A DNA stretch of 37,952 bases from Streptomyces sp. Je 1-79 (GTDB taxonomy: Bacteria > Actinomycetota > Actinomycetes > Streptomycetales > Streptomycetaceae). The stretch lies in NCBI RefSeq assembly GCF_025195125.1, contig NZ_JAMGSL010000024.1:1-37952 (forward strand), written 5' to 3'. Shown piece after piece: positions 23,021-30,757 of the stretch; the first letter of the stretch is position 1, and each line of letters begins with the position of its first letter. Both the position numbers and the translations under genes were made by a program. The notes below the pieces were generated by a model. It saw only the letters and a program-made list of their open reading frames with translations, did no database searches and was not told the DNA's origin.

Positions 23021-24784
23021 TCAGTTGGCGTTCACCAGGTCGTGCGCCGGCACCTTCACCGTCCGCTTACCCGGCGTGCCGCCGAGGACGATCTTCCGCA
23101 GAGCGCTGTTGTTGTTGACGTTGGTCTCCTTCAGCTTCTTCTCCGGGTTGGCCAGCACCTGGATGTAGTACGTGCCGTTGGGCACGTCGGTGATGTCGAA
23201 CGACTGGCCCGGCAGATCCTGGGTGTAGGTGTCACCGGAGCCGACGTCCAGCACCTCGCGGACGGAGATCGAGTTCTCCTGGCCGCAGGCGGTGGACAGA
23301 TCGGTGTTGTACGGGTGCCAGTTGGCGTTCTTCACCGTGTAGTCGACCGCGTCGGTGTTGGCCAGGCAGAACGCCTCCTTGCCGCTGCGCACGGCCTCCT
23401 TCTGGTCCGCCTTCAGCAGCCGGTAGCTGGCGAAGTCGGTGAAGTGCCAGTGGACATGGCCCGGCCGCGGGTCCCATTCCATGGTGCCGGTCGGGGTGAA
23501 GCCGACCTGCTTGCCCTTGGCGTCGTAGAAGTACTGGTAGGCGTCCATCTTGGCCTTGCCGGGCGAACGGAACCCGTCCACCACGAGCTGCGCCGGGCCG
23601 GCGTTCCAGACGTTGGCGCTGAAGGCCAGGTAGTCCTTGCCGGGGACGTCCTGTCCACCGTCGCTGATGGTGATGCCGTAGGCCGGCAGCGACCGCAGGT
23701 CGGGCTTGGGGACATTCGGTACGGAGGCCTTGCCGACGGGCCGCTTGGCCAGCGGCGCGAGGGCGGGGGCCTTGCGGGAGCCGTCGGTCTGACCACCGGT
23801 GTCGCCGACCTGCATCGAACGCGCTGCCGCCGCCTGCTGCTTCTTCAGTGCCCACGGCAGCGCCGGCGGCGCCGCCTTCAGCGGCCCGTGACCCACGTTG
23901 TACGAGGGGCCCGCACCGCTCGTCACCGGTGCGGCTGCCTGGGCCGGCGTCGGGGCGTGACCCGGCCCGTGGCCGGAGTGCGCGGCCGGCGGCTGGTGGG
24001 CGGCGCCGTGCCCGCCGTGCTCACCGGCCTGGGCCTTGGCCGACCGGGAGCCCGGGGCGCCCTGAGCGTCCTCGAAGCTGCGCTCCTGCACGGTCAGCTT
24101 CACCGTGGCGGGCTTGTCGGCGATGCCGAACAGGTCGCGGTACTTCTTCGCGACCGAGACCTTGGCCGTGTACGTGCCGACCGGCAGCTTGACCGACTCG
24201 GTGTAGGAACCGGCGTAGGTGTTGGCGGCCCAGCCCTTCTCGACGCCCCACACCGAACCGAGGGTGAAGGGGTTGGTCGGGCAGCTCTCCGGATACTTCG
24301 AGGTGGCGGGGGCGTCGGGCCGTACCCGGCCACTGGCGTTGTTGGGGCAGAAGTTCTCGGCACGCTTGAGAACCTGCTTGCCCGCCTTGTCGGTGACGGT
24401 GATCTCCGCGAAGCCCGGCAGGCCGGAGAAGTCCTTCACGGTGCCGGTGGGCAGCGTCTTGGACTTGGCCTTGCCGCCCTCGTACACGGTCTGGGTGATG
24501 GTCACCGGGTCCTTGTAGGACTTCCGGGTCACCTTCAGCTCCAGCGGTGTCCCCTCCGCGGTGAGGTAGGTGCCGAGATCGAGGTAGACGCCCGGCTCCT
24601 CCTTCCACGAGGTGAGCGTGAGCGAGGTGCTCGCCGCGATGAGGCTCAGCTTGGGCCCCGCCGGGGCGGCGTTCGCCGACTCCGTCGTGGTGCCCACGAT
24701 GCCGGCCGTCACGGTCATGACGGCGATGGCCGTGGTGCCGGCGAGCAGCGGACGCCGCATCCGGGTGGTGCGTGTTCTGGTCAT
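23021..24784 (-). CDS. Secreted lysyl-oxidase-type copper protein with His-rich linker
   Basis: This 587-aa exported protein has a signal peptide (TRTRTTRMRR, core to about 30, cleavage near ANA-APA at 37-40). A beta-rich N-terminal region (about 43-235) has two cysteines (146, 168). A disordered linker (about 240-350) carries seven histidines in HGGHG, HSGHGPGH and similar strings. The C-terminal lysyl oxidase domain (about 360-580) has the copper-binding cluster G-H443-V-H445-W-H447, cysteines 473 and 500, and many tyrosines and lysines that could form the quinone cofactor. Lysyl oxidases oxidise lysine side-chain amines and use copper. The ATG at 24784 follows GAGGG. The N-terminal part is longer than in animal enzymes. 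Substrate unknown. Confidence 0.83.
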   Translation of the reverse strand: MTRTRTTRMRRPLLAGTTAIAVMTVTAGIVGTTTESANAAPAGPKLSLIAASTSLTLTSWKEEPGVYLDLGTYLTAEGTPLELKVTRKSYKDPVTITQTVYEGGKAKSKTLPTGTVKDFSGLPGFAEITVTDKAGKQVLKRAENFCPNNASGRVRPDAPATSKYPESCPTNPFTLGSVWGVEKGWAANTYAGSYTESVKLPVGTYTAKVSVAKKYRDLFGIADKPATVKLTVQERSFEDAQGAPGSRSAKAQAGEHGGHGAAHQPPAAHSGHGPGHAPTPAQAAAPVTSGAGPSYNVGHGPLKAAPPALPWALKKQQAAAARSMQVGDTGGQTDGSRKAPALAPLAKRPVGKASVPNVPKPDLRSLPAYGITISDGGQDVPGKDYLAFSANVWNAGPAQLVVDGFRSPGKAKMDAYQYFYDAKGKQVGFTPTGTMEWDPRPGHVHWHFTDFASYRLLKADQKEAVRSGKEAFCLANTDAVDYTVKNANWHPYNTDLSTACGQENSISVREVLDVGSGDTYTQDLPGQSFDITDVPNGTYYIQVLANPEKKLKETNVNNNSALRKIVLGGTPGKRTVKVPAHDLVNAN

Positions 24785-24825
24785 CGTTCCCTCGTCCTCC
24801 GGGTGCTGTGAGAAGGAAGCAGGTA

Positions 24826-24856
24826 GCGGCCGTACGGTTACGACACAGACGGCCGC
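24826..24856. promoter_or_regulatory. 8-bp inverted repeat in the lysyl-oxidase leader
   Basis: GCGGCCGT (24826-24833) and ACGGCCGC (24849-24856) form a perfect inverted repeat with 15 bp between, about 42 bp before the start codon at 24784. It could be an operator. The sequence is GC-rich, so chance is a real alternative. Confidence 0.35.
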
Positions 24857-25063
24857 CTCCCCGCGCGGTGAGAGGAAAGGACCGGATGCCTGGTTGTCCG
24901 CAGGGGAGAAAACGCCATGATGTTGGCCGGTTAGCGCTGTTGCGGAGGAAGCCGGCGCGCGCAGGCGAGGAGTGGGCGCCCGGTGAACGAGAAAGACTGT
25001 CGTTGCAGGCACGGCACATCGCGCGGAACGTCCGGCGGTGGGAAGCCGTCCGAGGGGGGCCGC

Positions 25064-25237
25064 ATGAGCGCCGACGAGGAACGCGACGCCCGCGACGAGG
25101 ACGCCGTACGGCGGCAGAACAGGTACTGGACGATCGGCGTCACGATCGCCCTGGTCGCGTTCGCGATTTTCCTGATCTCGATCTACGAGGACCCCGGCCC
25201 GGTCTGCGGCACCGGTCAGGACAAGGGCCCCTGCTGA
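25064..25237 (+). CDS. Small single-pass membrane protein
   Basis: This 57-aa protein has a charged N-terminus (SADEERDARDEDAVRRQNRY), one transmembrane helix (TIGVTIALVAFAIFLISIY, about 23-41) and a short C-terminal tail with two cysteines (PVCGTGQDKGPC). GAGGGGGG precedes the ATG at 25064, and codon usage is typical. A start at 24983 would add a region with no coding character. I do not recognise a family. It is divergent from the lysyl-oxidase-type gene and convergent with the glucanase. Confidence 0.66.
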   Translation: MSADEERDARDEDAVRRQNRYWTIGVTIALVAFAIFLISIYEDPGPVCGTGQDKGPC

Positions 25238-25245
25238 ACACGACG

Positions 25246-25286
25246 CGCCTCCCGCCGCGCCCGTGGTGCGGCCGCAGCGGGAGGCG
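25246..25286. terminator. Hairpin between convergent genes
   Basis: CGCCTCCCGC (25246-25255) and GCGGGAGGCG (25277-25286) form a perfect 10-bp stem with a 21-nt loop that can pair further. It lies between the small membrane protein gene and the convergent glucanase gene. Confidence 0.6.
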
Positions 25287-25306
25287 AGGGCGTGAACTCC
25301 CGTACC

Positions 25307-26581
25307 TCAGCCCACCGTCCACTTCTGGTTCGCCGTTCCGGAGCAGGTCCACAGCTGGAGCCGCGTGCCGTTGGCCGAGCTGTTGCCGGTGGCGTCCAGG
25401 CACTTGTCGGCCTGGGGGTTGACGATGTCCCTTGCCGCGGTGACGACCCAGCGCTGGGCCGCGGTGCCGTTGCACTCCCACAGCTGGACGAGGGTGCCGT
25501 CCGCGGTGCCGCCGGAGGCCGCGTCGAGGCATTTGCCCAGCGCCCTGACCGTCCCGTCCGCGCCGACCGTCCACTGCTGCGCCGCGGTCGCGTTGCAGTC
25601 GTAGAGCTGCACCGCCGTGCCGTTGGCCGTGCCGGCGGCGGCGACGTCGACGCACTTCCCGCCGAATCCGGTGATCCGGCCGCCGGTGCCGGGACCGTCG
25701 CCGGTGGTGACGCGCACGTGGTCCACGACGAGCTGTTGCGGGAAGACGGTGGAGCCGTCCGGGTCGCCGGGCCAGTAGCCACCCACGGCAAGGTTCAGAA
25801 TGAGGAAGAAGGGCTTGTTGAAGACCCAGCTCCGGCCGCCGAGATCGGCGGGCGTGCGGGTCTGGTACACGTTCCCGTCCACCGACCAGGTGATCCGGTC
25901 GGGGGCCCAGTCGACGGCGAAGGTGTGGAACGCGTCGGCGAACGCCTGTCCGCCGGGCAGTGTGTAGCCGGCGCCGATGCCGCCCGCGCCGGAGTAGCCG
26001 GGGCCGTGGAGGGTGCCGTGGACGGTGGAGGGTTCGAAGCCGACGTTCTCCATGACGTCGATCTCGCCGGAGTTCGGCCATCCGACCTGGCCGAGGTCGT
26101 TTCCGAGCATCCAGAACGCCGGCCACATGCCCTGGCCGCGGGGCACCTTCATCCTCGCCTCGACCCGGCCGTACTGGGCGGTGAAGCGTCCGGCGGTGTT
26201 CAGCCGGGCGGAGGTGTACTCGCACCGGCCGTACCAGCAGGTGTAGTTGCCGGGGTTCTCACGGCGTGCGGTGATGACGAGATGGCCCTGGCCGTCGAGG
26301 GCGGCGTTGGCGGTGCCAGCCGTGTAGTACTGCCGCTCGTGGTTGTTGACGTTGTCACCGGTCTCGAGCTGCCAGCGGCCGGCGTTGACGGCGGAGCCGG
26401 CCGGGCCGTCGAACTCCTCGGCGAAGGTGACGGCGGCGGCCTGGGCGGCGGGCACCGCGCGTGTGTCGTCCGCGGCGGCGGGCCCGGGGACGGCACCGGC
26501 GATGCCGAGCAGCAGGGCGGCGCCCGCGAGAGCGGACAGGACCTTGCGCAGGGGCCGGCCGGGTGGGCGGGAGGAGTGCAT
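25307..26581 (-). CDS. Secreted GH16 beta-glucanase with CBM13 (ricin-type) domain
   Basis: This 424-aa exported glycoside hydrolase has a signal peptide (RPPGRPLRK, core, cleavage near AAA-DD at 36-38). The GH16 domain (about 50-292) has the catalytic E173-I-D175-V-M-E178 motif and the preceding WPAFWMLG block, typical of laminarinase-type endo-1,3-beta-glucanases. A ricin-type CBM13 domain (about 300-424) has three repeats, each with a K-C-[VL]-D start and a QQW, QRW or QKW end. Target: beta-1,3-glucans of fungi or plants. The ATG at 26581 follows GGAAGAGAG. A good vegetative promoter lies 114 bp upstream. The exact substrate is inferred. Confidence 0.92.
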   Translation of the reverse strand: MHSSRPPGRPLRKVLSALAGAALLLGIAGAVPGPAAADDTRAVPAAQAAAVTFAEEFDGPAGSAVNAGRWQLETGDNVNNHERQYYTAGTANAALDGQGHLVITARRENPGNYTCWYGRCEYTSARLNTAGRFTAQYGRVEARMKVPRGQGMWPAFWMLGNDLGQVGWPNSGEIDVMENVGFEPSTVHGTLHGPGYSGAGGIGAGYTLPGGQAFADAFHTFAVDWAPDRITWSVDGNVYQTRTPADLGGRSWVFNKPFFLILNLAVGGYWPGDPDGSTVFPQQLVVDHVRVTTGDGPGTGGRITGFGGKCVDVAAAGTANGTAVQLYDCNATAAQQWTVGADGTVRALGKCLDAASGGTADGTLVQLWECNGTAAQRWVVTAARDIVNPQADKCLDATGNSSANGTRLQLWTCSGTANQKWTVG

Positions 26582-26694
26582 GGCTCTCTCTTCCGTCGGA
26601 TGGTGTGGGGGAGGGGGGAGCAGGACGGCAGACAGACGGTGATCCGATCATGGGCATGACAGGAAGGGCGACAATCCGCTTTGCCGCCCACATG

Positions 26695-26723
26695 ATTTAA
26701 GAAGTAAGTGAAGTGCCCGTCAA
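26695..26723 (-). promoter_or_regulatory. Vegetative-type promoter of the GH16 gene
   Basis: On the minus strand TTGACG (26718-26723) is followed by 17 bp and TTAAAT (26695-26700), a close match to the major sigma factor consensus. Transcription would start near 26688, leaving a leader of about 105 nt before the ATG. A 10-bp palindrome GCTCCGGAGC (26725-26734) touches the -35 side and may be a regulator site. The rest of 26582-26889 shows nothing else. Confidence 0.6.
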
Positions 26724-26889
26724 GGCTCCGGAGCGCCATTGCCTCAACAGGCCTGCCGGGCGAGGGATCGGCAGCAGCGGAACGGGGGCCGCCGGACGCC
26801 CCTCCGCGAACGACGACCGAACTGAACGCACCTGATGGTCAGTTGAGCGCGAGATCTACCCGGCGGCGAGGCGTGTCGGCGCTCAGGTC

Positions 26890-27798
26890 TCAGCGTCGAG
26901 GCGGGTGCGTGGCGAGCCAGTGGCGCGCGATCTGCTCGCGTGTGGTGACCCACGCCCCGCCCCGCTGCGCGACGTGTCGCAGGAAGCCGTCGAGCGCACG
27001 GATACGGCCGGGGCGGCCGATGATCCGGCAGTGCAGGCCTACGCTCATCATGCGCGGCCGGTCGGCACCCTCGTCGTACAGCGTGTCGAAGGTGTCGACG
27101 AGATACGTGAGCATGTCGTCGGCTGTCGTGAAACCGTGGACGAGAAGGAACTTGAAGTCGTTCGCGTCCAGGCTGTACGGCAGCACGAGGTGTGGCCGTC
27201 CGGCTGCCTCCACGTAGAACGGCAGGTCGTCCGAGTAGTCGTCGCTGTCGTAGAGGAATCCGCCTTCCTCGGCGACCAGGCGCCGCGTGTGGGGGCTCGT
27301 CCGGCCGGTGTACCAGCCGACGGGCCGGCGCCCGACGAGCCGCTCGATCGTGGCGATCGAACGCGCGATGTCCGCCCGCTCGGCGTCCTCGGGCACATGT
27401 CGGTAGTCGATCCAGCGCCAGCCGTGGCTCGCCACCTCCCAGCCGGCGTCGCCCATCGCCCTCGCCGCATCCGGGTTGCGGGCCAGCGCCTGAGCGACGG
27501 CGTAGACCGTGAGCGGGACACCGTGCGCCGCGAGCGTACGGCGGATGCGCCAGAAACCGGCGCGCGAGCCGTAGGCGAACATGGATTCGACATTCAGCTC
27601 GCGCCCCCCGACGACAGGCGGTGCGCCGACGAGCTCGTGAAGGAACCCCTCGGAGGCGGGGTCGCCTTCGAGAACGTTCTGTTCACCGCCCTCCTCGTAG
27701 TTGAGGACGAGGCTGACGGCCACGCGGGCGCCGCCGGGCCAGGTGGCGTGCGGCGGCTCGGCGCCGTAGCCGACGAGGTCACGTGCATGCTCGGACAC
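26890..27798 (-). CDS. puuE: PuuE-type allantoinase / polysaccharide deacetylase-fold protein
   Basis: This 302-aa protein matches the PuuE family: polysaccharide-deacetylase-like proteins that hydrolyse allantoin to allantoate in purine catabolism, without the metal-dependent amidohydrolase fold. Signature strings are VSLVLNYEEGGEQ, EVASHGWRWIDY, GWYTGRTSPHTRRL, YDSDDYSDDLPFY and LPYSLDANDFKF. A GTG at 27798 gives the normal family length and begins with the expected region before GYGAEPPHATWPGGARVAVS. The upstream in-frame extension to 28023 is low in complexity. No uricase or ureidoglycolate genes are adjacent. The molybdenum hydroxylase operon 6 kb away could act on purines, but it resembles aldehyde oxidases more. 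Confidence 0.83.
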   Translation of the reverse strand: MSEHARDLVGYGAEPPHATWPGGARVAVSLVLNYEEGGEQNVLEGDPASEGFLHELVGAPPVVGGRELNVESMFAYGSRAGFWRIRRTLAAHGVPLTVYAVAQALARNPDAARAMGDAGWEVASHGWRWIDYRHVPEDAERADIARSIATIERLVGRRPVGWYTGRTSPHTRRLVAEEGGFLYDSDDYSDDLPFYVEAAGRPHLVLPYSLDANDFKFLLVHGFTTADDMLTYLVDTFDTLYDEGADRPRMMSVGLHCRIIGRPGRIRALDGFLRHVAQRGGAWVTTREQIARHWLATHPPRR

Positions 27799-28074
27799 GG
27801 GCGGCACGCTACCGCCACGCCGCGATGCCGGGACGGGGCGACGCCGCGTCCTGCCGTCATCAGCCCCGACCGGCCGCACGGCAACACGGCCGGTACCGCC
27901 ACGGATTTTCACCACGCCGCCTGCGCGAAGCTCCCGCTCAACGGTCGCGCTCAACGGCGACGCGCCACCCGTCCCGGCATCCGGCCGACCGCCACCCACC
28001 TGCTCCTCAGCTCTGGCCCGCACCTCACCCCCGCAGCCGCGCGCAGGCGAGGAACCGTCAGGGCGGACGAGACG

Positions 28075-29115
28075 TCAGAGCATCAGCAGCAGCCGCGTGT
28101 TCGCCACGAGCTTCCGGTTCACGCTGGTGCTCTGCACGAAGATCGTGAAGTCGTCGTTGTGGTCCGGCCTGACGCGAACCTCCACGTCCGGCAGCCCGAG
28201 CAGCGCTCGTGCCTCGGGCCCGGTGTACACCCGGTCCGTCTTCTTCTCCAGAACCGCGATCTTCTTCTGCGCCTGGACCTTCTCCGACTTGCTCAGCTGG
28301 TAGAACGCGCCACCGGTGCGGTACGTGTGCCCGCATTCGACGACCCAGTCCCGGATGCCCGCGTCACGAGCCACCGGGATCAGCTGGTACCCCGCCGGAT
28401 CCACCGGGACGAGACCGGCCGCCTTGACGGTGTCCTTGTTCACGGCCTCCGCGCCCGTGGAGAACACCGCCCGCGATCCCCGGATGCCCTGGGCGCGGCC
28501 CACCATGAACTTCTCGGTGGCCTGCTGGATGACCTGCCCGGCCTCCTCCAGTCCCTGCGTGCTCGTGGCGTCCCAGATCGCGACGTTGTCCTTCGGGAAG
28601 CCACCCTGCATCGCCTCGCGCTTACCCATCTGGTCCGGGACAAGGACGGCCAGCGTCCAGTTGTCCTCCTGAGTCCTGATCATCTCGGCCACGGCCTCGA
28701 CCAGTTCACGCGGCTTGGTGGAAGGCGCGTCCGGGCAGCGATGGCTCGCGTTCTCCTGTCCGTCGGTGAGCACGAACGTCAGGAAGCTGTGGTCGCCGTA
28801 CAACTGGGCCGTCTGCGCCAGCTCCCGCTGCGACTTCAGCGCGGCCGCCAGCAGTGCCGTCATCCCGCCGACCCGGTACAGCTGCTTCAGGGACGGCATC
28901 CGCAGCACGTCCTTGTCGTAGATGACGCACTCCACCTTGTCCGCGAAGACGTACACCGTGACGCGGGTCTCCTGCTCCAGCTCCCTCGACCGGCGGGCAA
29001 GATAGGCGATCTGCTGGTCGGCGACCTCCACGACCTTGCCGCTCAGGTGTGACATGGACGAACTGGCGTCCAGCACAAGGGCAACGTGGTTGATGTAGTT
29101 CTGGCTTCCGGACAT
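28075..29115 (-). CDS. vWA domain protein
   Basis: This 346-aa cytosolic protein has an N-terminal von Willebrand factor A domain (about 8-215). Its metal-ion-dependent adhesion site is complete: D16-A-S18-S-S20, T86 in GGMTALL, and D118 in FVLTDGQEN. The C-terminal part (about 216-346) includes KNxDTVKAAGLVPVDPAGYQLIPV and a Lys-rich coiled segment (SKSEKVQAQKKIAVLEKKTDR). There is no signal peptide or membrane helix. vWA proteins of this kind often assist assembly of protein complexes; no partner such as a MoxR ATPase is adjacent. The ATG at 29115 follows GGGGGAG. Its own promoter candidate is upstream. Function is unknown beyond the domain. Confidence 0.8.
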   Translation of the reverse strand: MSGSQNYINHVALVLDASSSMSHLSGKVVEVADQQIAYLARRSRELEQETRVTVYVFADKVECVIYDKDVLRMPSLKQLYRVGGMTALLAAALKSQRELAQTAQLYGDHSFLTFVLTDGQENASHRCPDAPSTKPRELVEAVAEMIRTQEDNWTLAVLVPDQMGKREAMQGGFPKDNVAIWDATSTQGLEEAGQVIQQATEKFMVGRAQGIRGSRAVFSTGAEAVNKDTVKAAGLVPVDPAGYQLIPVARDAGIRDWVVECGHTYRTGGAFYQLSKSEKVQAQKKIAVLEKKTDRVYTGPEARALLGLPDVEVRVRPDHNDDFTIFVQSTSVNRKLVANTRLLLML

Positions 29116-29147
29116 GACGGCTCCCCCTCGTTTCTTCCGACTCGATG

Positions 29148-29175
29148 CCTCTACCGTCTCACCCACCACTGACAA
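29148..29175 (-). promoter_or_regulatory. Candidate promoter of the vWA gene
   Basis: On the minus strand TTGTCA (29170-29175), 16 bp and TAGAGG (29148-29153) resemble Streptomyces vegetative promoters. Transcription would begin about 25-30 nt before the ATG at 29115. Confidence 0.42.
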
Positions 29176-29257
29176 TCGATCTTGGTTCCGGGGTGGGCCC
29201 AAGAGCCATCCGGCCAGGGACGGCCCGGCATCCGCCGCTCGGGAGCAGGGGTTGGCT

Positions 29258-29632
29258 CTAGCGGGGGAGGGGCGCGTCCTGGCCGTCGGCGGGGGAGGCG
29301 GGGTCGGGGATCGAGGCGGCCCACTCGGCCATGGCCTCAAGTACGGGCCCCAGGCCCTCGCCGAGCGGCGTGAGGCGGTACTCCACGCGCGGGGGGATCT
29401 CGGGATACGCGGTCCGTGTGACGAGGCCGTACGTCTCGAACTGGCGCAGACGGCTGGTGAGGGTGTGCGGGCTGATGCGCGGGAGCGCCATGCGCAGCTC
29501 GGTGAAGCGGTGGGGGCCATGCAGCAGCTCGCGCACGATGAGCGTGGCCCACGGCCCTTCGAGCAGGGCGAGGAACCGGGCTACACCGCATTCGGGGAGG
29601 GTAGGAGTGGGCACATTTCCACTGTAGCCCAT
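29258..29632 (-). CDS. HxlR family transcription regulator
   Basis: This 124-aa winged-helix protein shows the HxlR pattern: a conserved Cys (C15), FLALLEGPWATLIVRELLHGPHRFTELRMALPRISPHTLTSRLRQFETYGLVTR, then Y-P-E-I-P-P-R-V-EYRLTPLGEGL. HxlR proteins often sense electrophiles or quinones through the Cys and repress a divergent enzyme gene. That arrangement is present here: the NAD(P)-binding NmrA-like gene starts 45 bp away on the other strand, with a shared inverted-repeat operator. The ATG at 29632 lies inside the operator and has no Shine-Dalgarno site; a GTG six codons later is an alternative start. Confidence 0.88.
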   Translation of the reverse strand: MGYSGNVPTPTLPECGVARFLALLEGPWATLIVRELLHGPHRFTELRMALPRISPHTLTSRLRQFETYGLVTRTAYPEIPPRVEYRLTPLGEGLGPVLEAMAEWAASIPDPASPADGQDAPLPR

Positions 29633-29674
29633 TAGTGCAGTTGAAGTAACTGGTGCATCACATGCACTAATGGG
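29628..29674. promoter_or_regulatory. Shared operator of the divergent HxlR/NmrA pair
   Basis: CCCATTAGTGCA (29628-29639) and TGCACTAATGGG (29663-29674) form a perfect 12-bp inverted repeat with centres 35 bp apart. One arm covers the hxlR start codon; the other ends 3 bp before the NmrA-like start codon. Each arm contains CACTAA reading outward, a plausible -10 box, so repression and promoter use are interlocked. TTGAAG (29641-29646) may be the -35 box of the plus-strand gene. Confidence 0.7.
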
Positions 29675-29677
29675 TCC

Positions 29678-30520
29678 ATGAACTACGTGATCCACGGCGC
29701 CACCGGCGCCCAAGGTGCCCCTGTCGTCGCAGCCCTCACTGCCAACGGCGCGTCCGTCACCGCCCTCACCCGCAACGCCGACGCCGTCGTCGTGGGCGCA
29801 CAGGTACGGGCGGTCGACCTCGACTCCGCCCACGCACTGGCCGACGCCTACCGCGCCGCCGGCGGCGTCTTCGTCCACCTCCCCCTCGGCGGGGAGGAGG
29901 ACCGGCTGAGCCACGCCCGCAACATCGTCACCGCCCTGAACATCGCTCGCCCGGGCCGCGTGGTGTTCTCCACGAGCGGCGGCACGCCCGTCGAGCTCGC
30001 CGACCGAGCGGTCACGAGCGTCATCGACGGACTGAAGGAGAGCGGGCTGTCCCACGCGGTCATCGCACCGCGTCTGTTCCTGGAGAACCTGCTCCTGCCG
30101 CCCGTCCTCGCCGGGGCCCGCGAACAGGGCGTGCTGCGCTACCCGCTGCGCGCCGACCACTCTGTGTCGTGGGCCTCGCACCTGGACGTCGCCGATGCCG
30201 CGGTCGCCCTGTTCGACCGCCCGGAAGTCACCGGCGTGATCGAGGTCGGCCGGCACCCGGCGGTCACCGGACCCGAACTCGCCGAGGCGTTCGCCGCCCA
30301 CCTGGGACACGGCGTCACCTGCGAGGCGCTCGCCCCCGCGGCGTTCGGCGACCTGCTCGCACCTCTGCTCGGCAGCGACGCGGCCGCGGGTGTGGCGGGA
30401 CTGTACGCCTTCCTGGGCACGCTCCCGGACAACGCCATCGCCTCCAGCCGCTCCGCCCAGCGACTGCTCGGCCTGAACCCGCGCACTACCGCCCGGTGGC
30501 TGACGGACATGGGTCAGTAG
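29678..30520 (+). CDS. NmrA-like NAD(P)-binding reductase
   Basis: This 280-aa protein has a Rossmann fold with the NmrA/quinone-oxidoreductase-type glycine motif IHGATGAQGAPVV near the N-terminus (G7-x-x-G-x-x-G13). GGVFVHLPL and GRVVFSTSGGTPVEL strands follow, then the C-terminal substrate region (VSWASHLDVADAAVALFDRPEVTG). Members use NADPH as reductases or act as redox sensors. The divergent HxlR regulator suggests induction by a reactive compound such as a quinone or aldehyde. The ATG at 29678 has no obvious Shine-Dalgarno site, and transcription could start at or very near it. The length is normal. Substrate unknown. Confidence 0.86.
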   Translation: MNYVIHGATGAQGAPVVAALTANGASVTALTRNADAVVVGAQVRAVDLDSAHALADAYRAAGGVFVHLPLGGEEDRLSHARNIVTALNIARPGRVVFSTSGGTPVELADRAVTSVIDGLKESGLSHAVIAPRLFLENLLLPPVLAGAREQGVLRYPLRADHSVSWASHLDVADAAVALFDRPEVTGVIEVGRHPAVTGPELAEAFAAHLGHGVTCEALAPAAFGDLLAPLLGSDAAAGVAGLYAFLGTLPDNAIASSRSAQRLLGLNPRTTARWLTDMGQ

Positions 30521-30757
30521 CTTTACCCCGGAAGGGCCCTGGGGCTATCCCTTCGTCAATGCTCCATCCGGGAGGTGTATGGGACATTGCGGAGGACTCT
30601 ACGCGCGTCGGAATCGGTGGCGGCATATTCGAAAACACCAGACCTGACCCGCGCAGTTGGAGCAATGGCCACAACCTCTCGACAGGGGGCGCCATTCGTC
30701 CCGAGCCAGGAGAGAATTCCGGACGCACTGTCCAAAAAGAATCAAGAGGAATGATCC

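Noticed and set aside
22871..24811. Long open frame on the plus strand opposite the lysyl-oxidase-type gene
   Set aside because: It is rich in V, G, R and L with no domain logic and mirrors a clear secreted protein. Long antisense frames are expected at this GC content.
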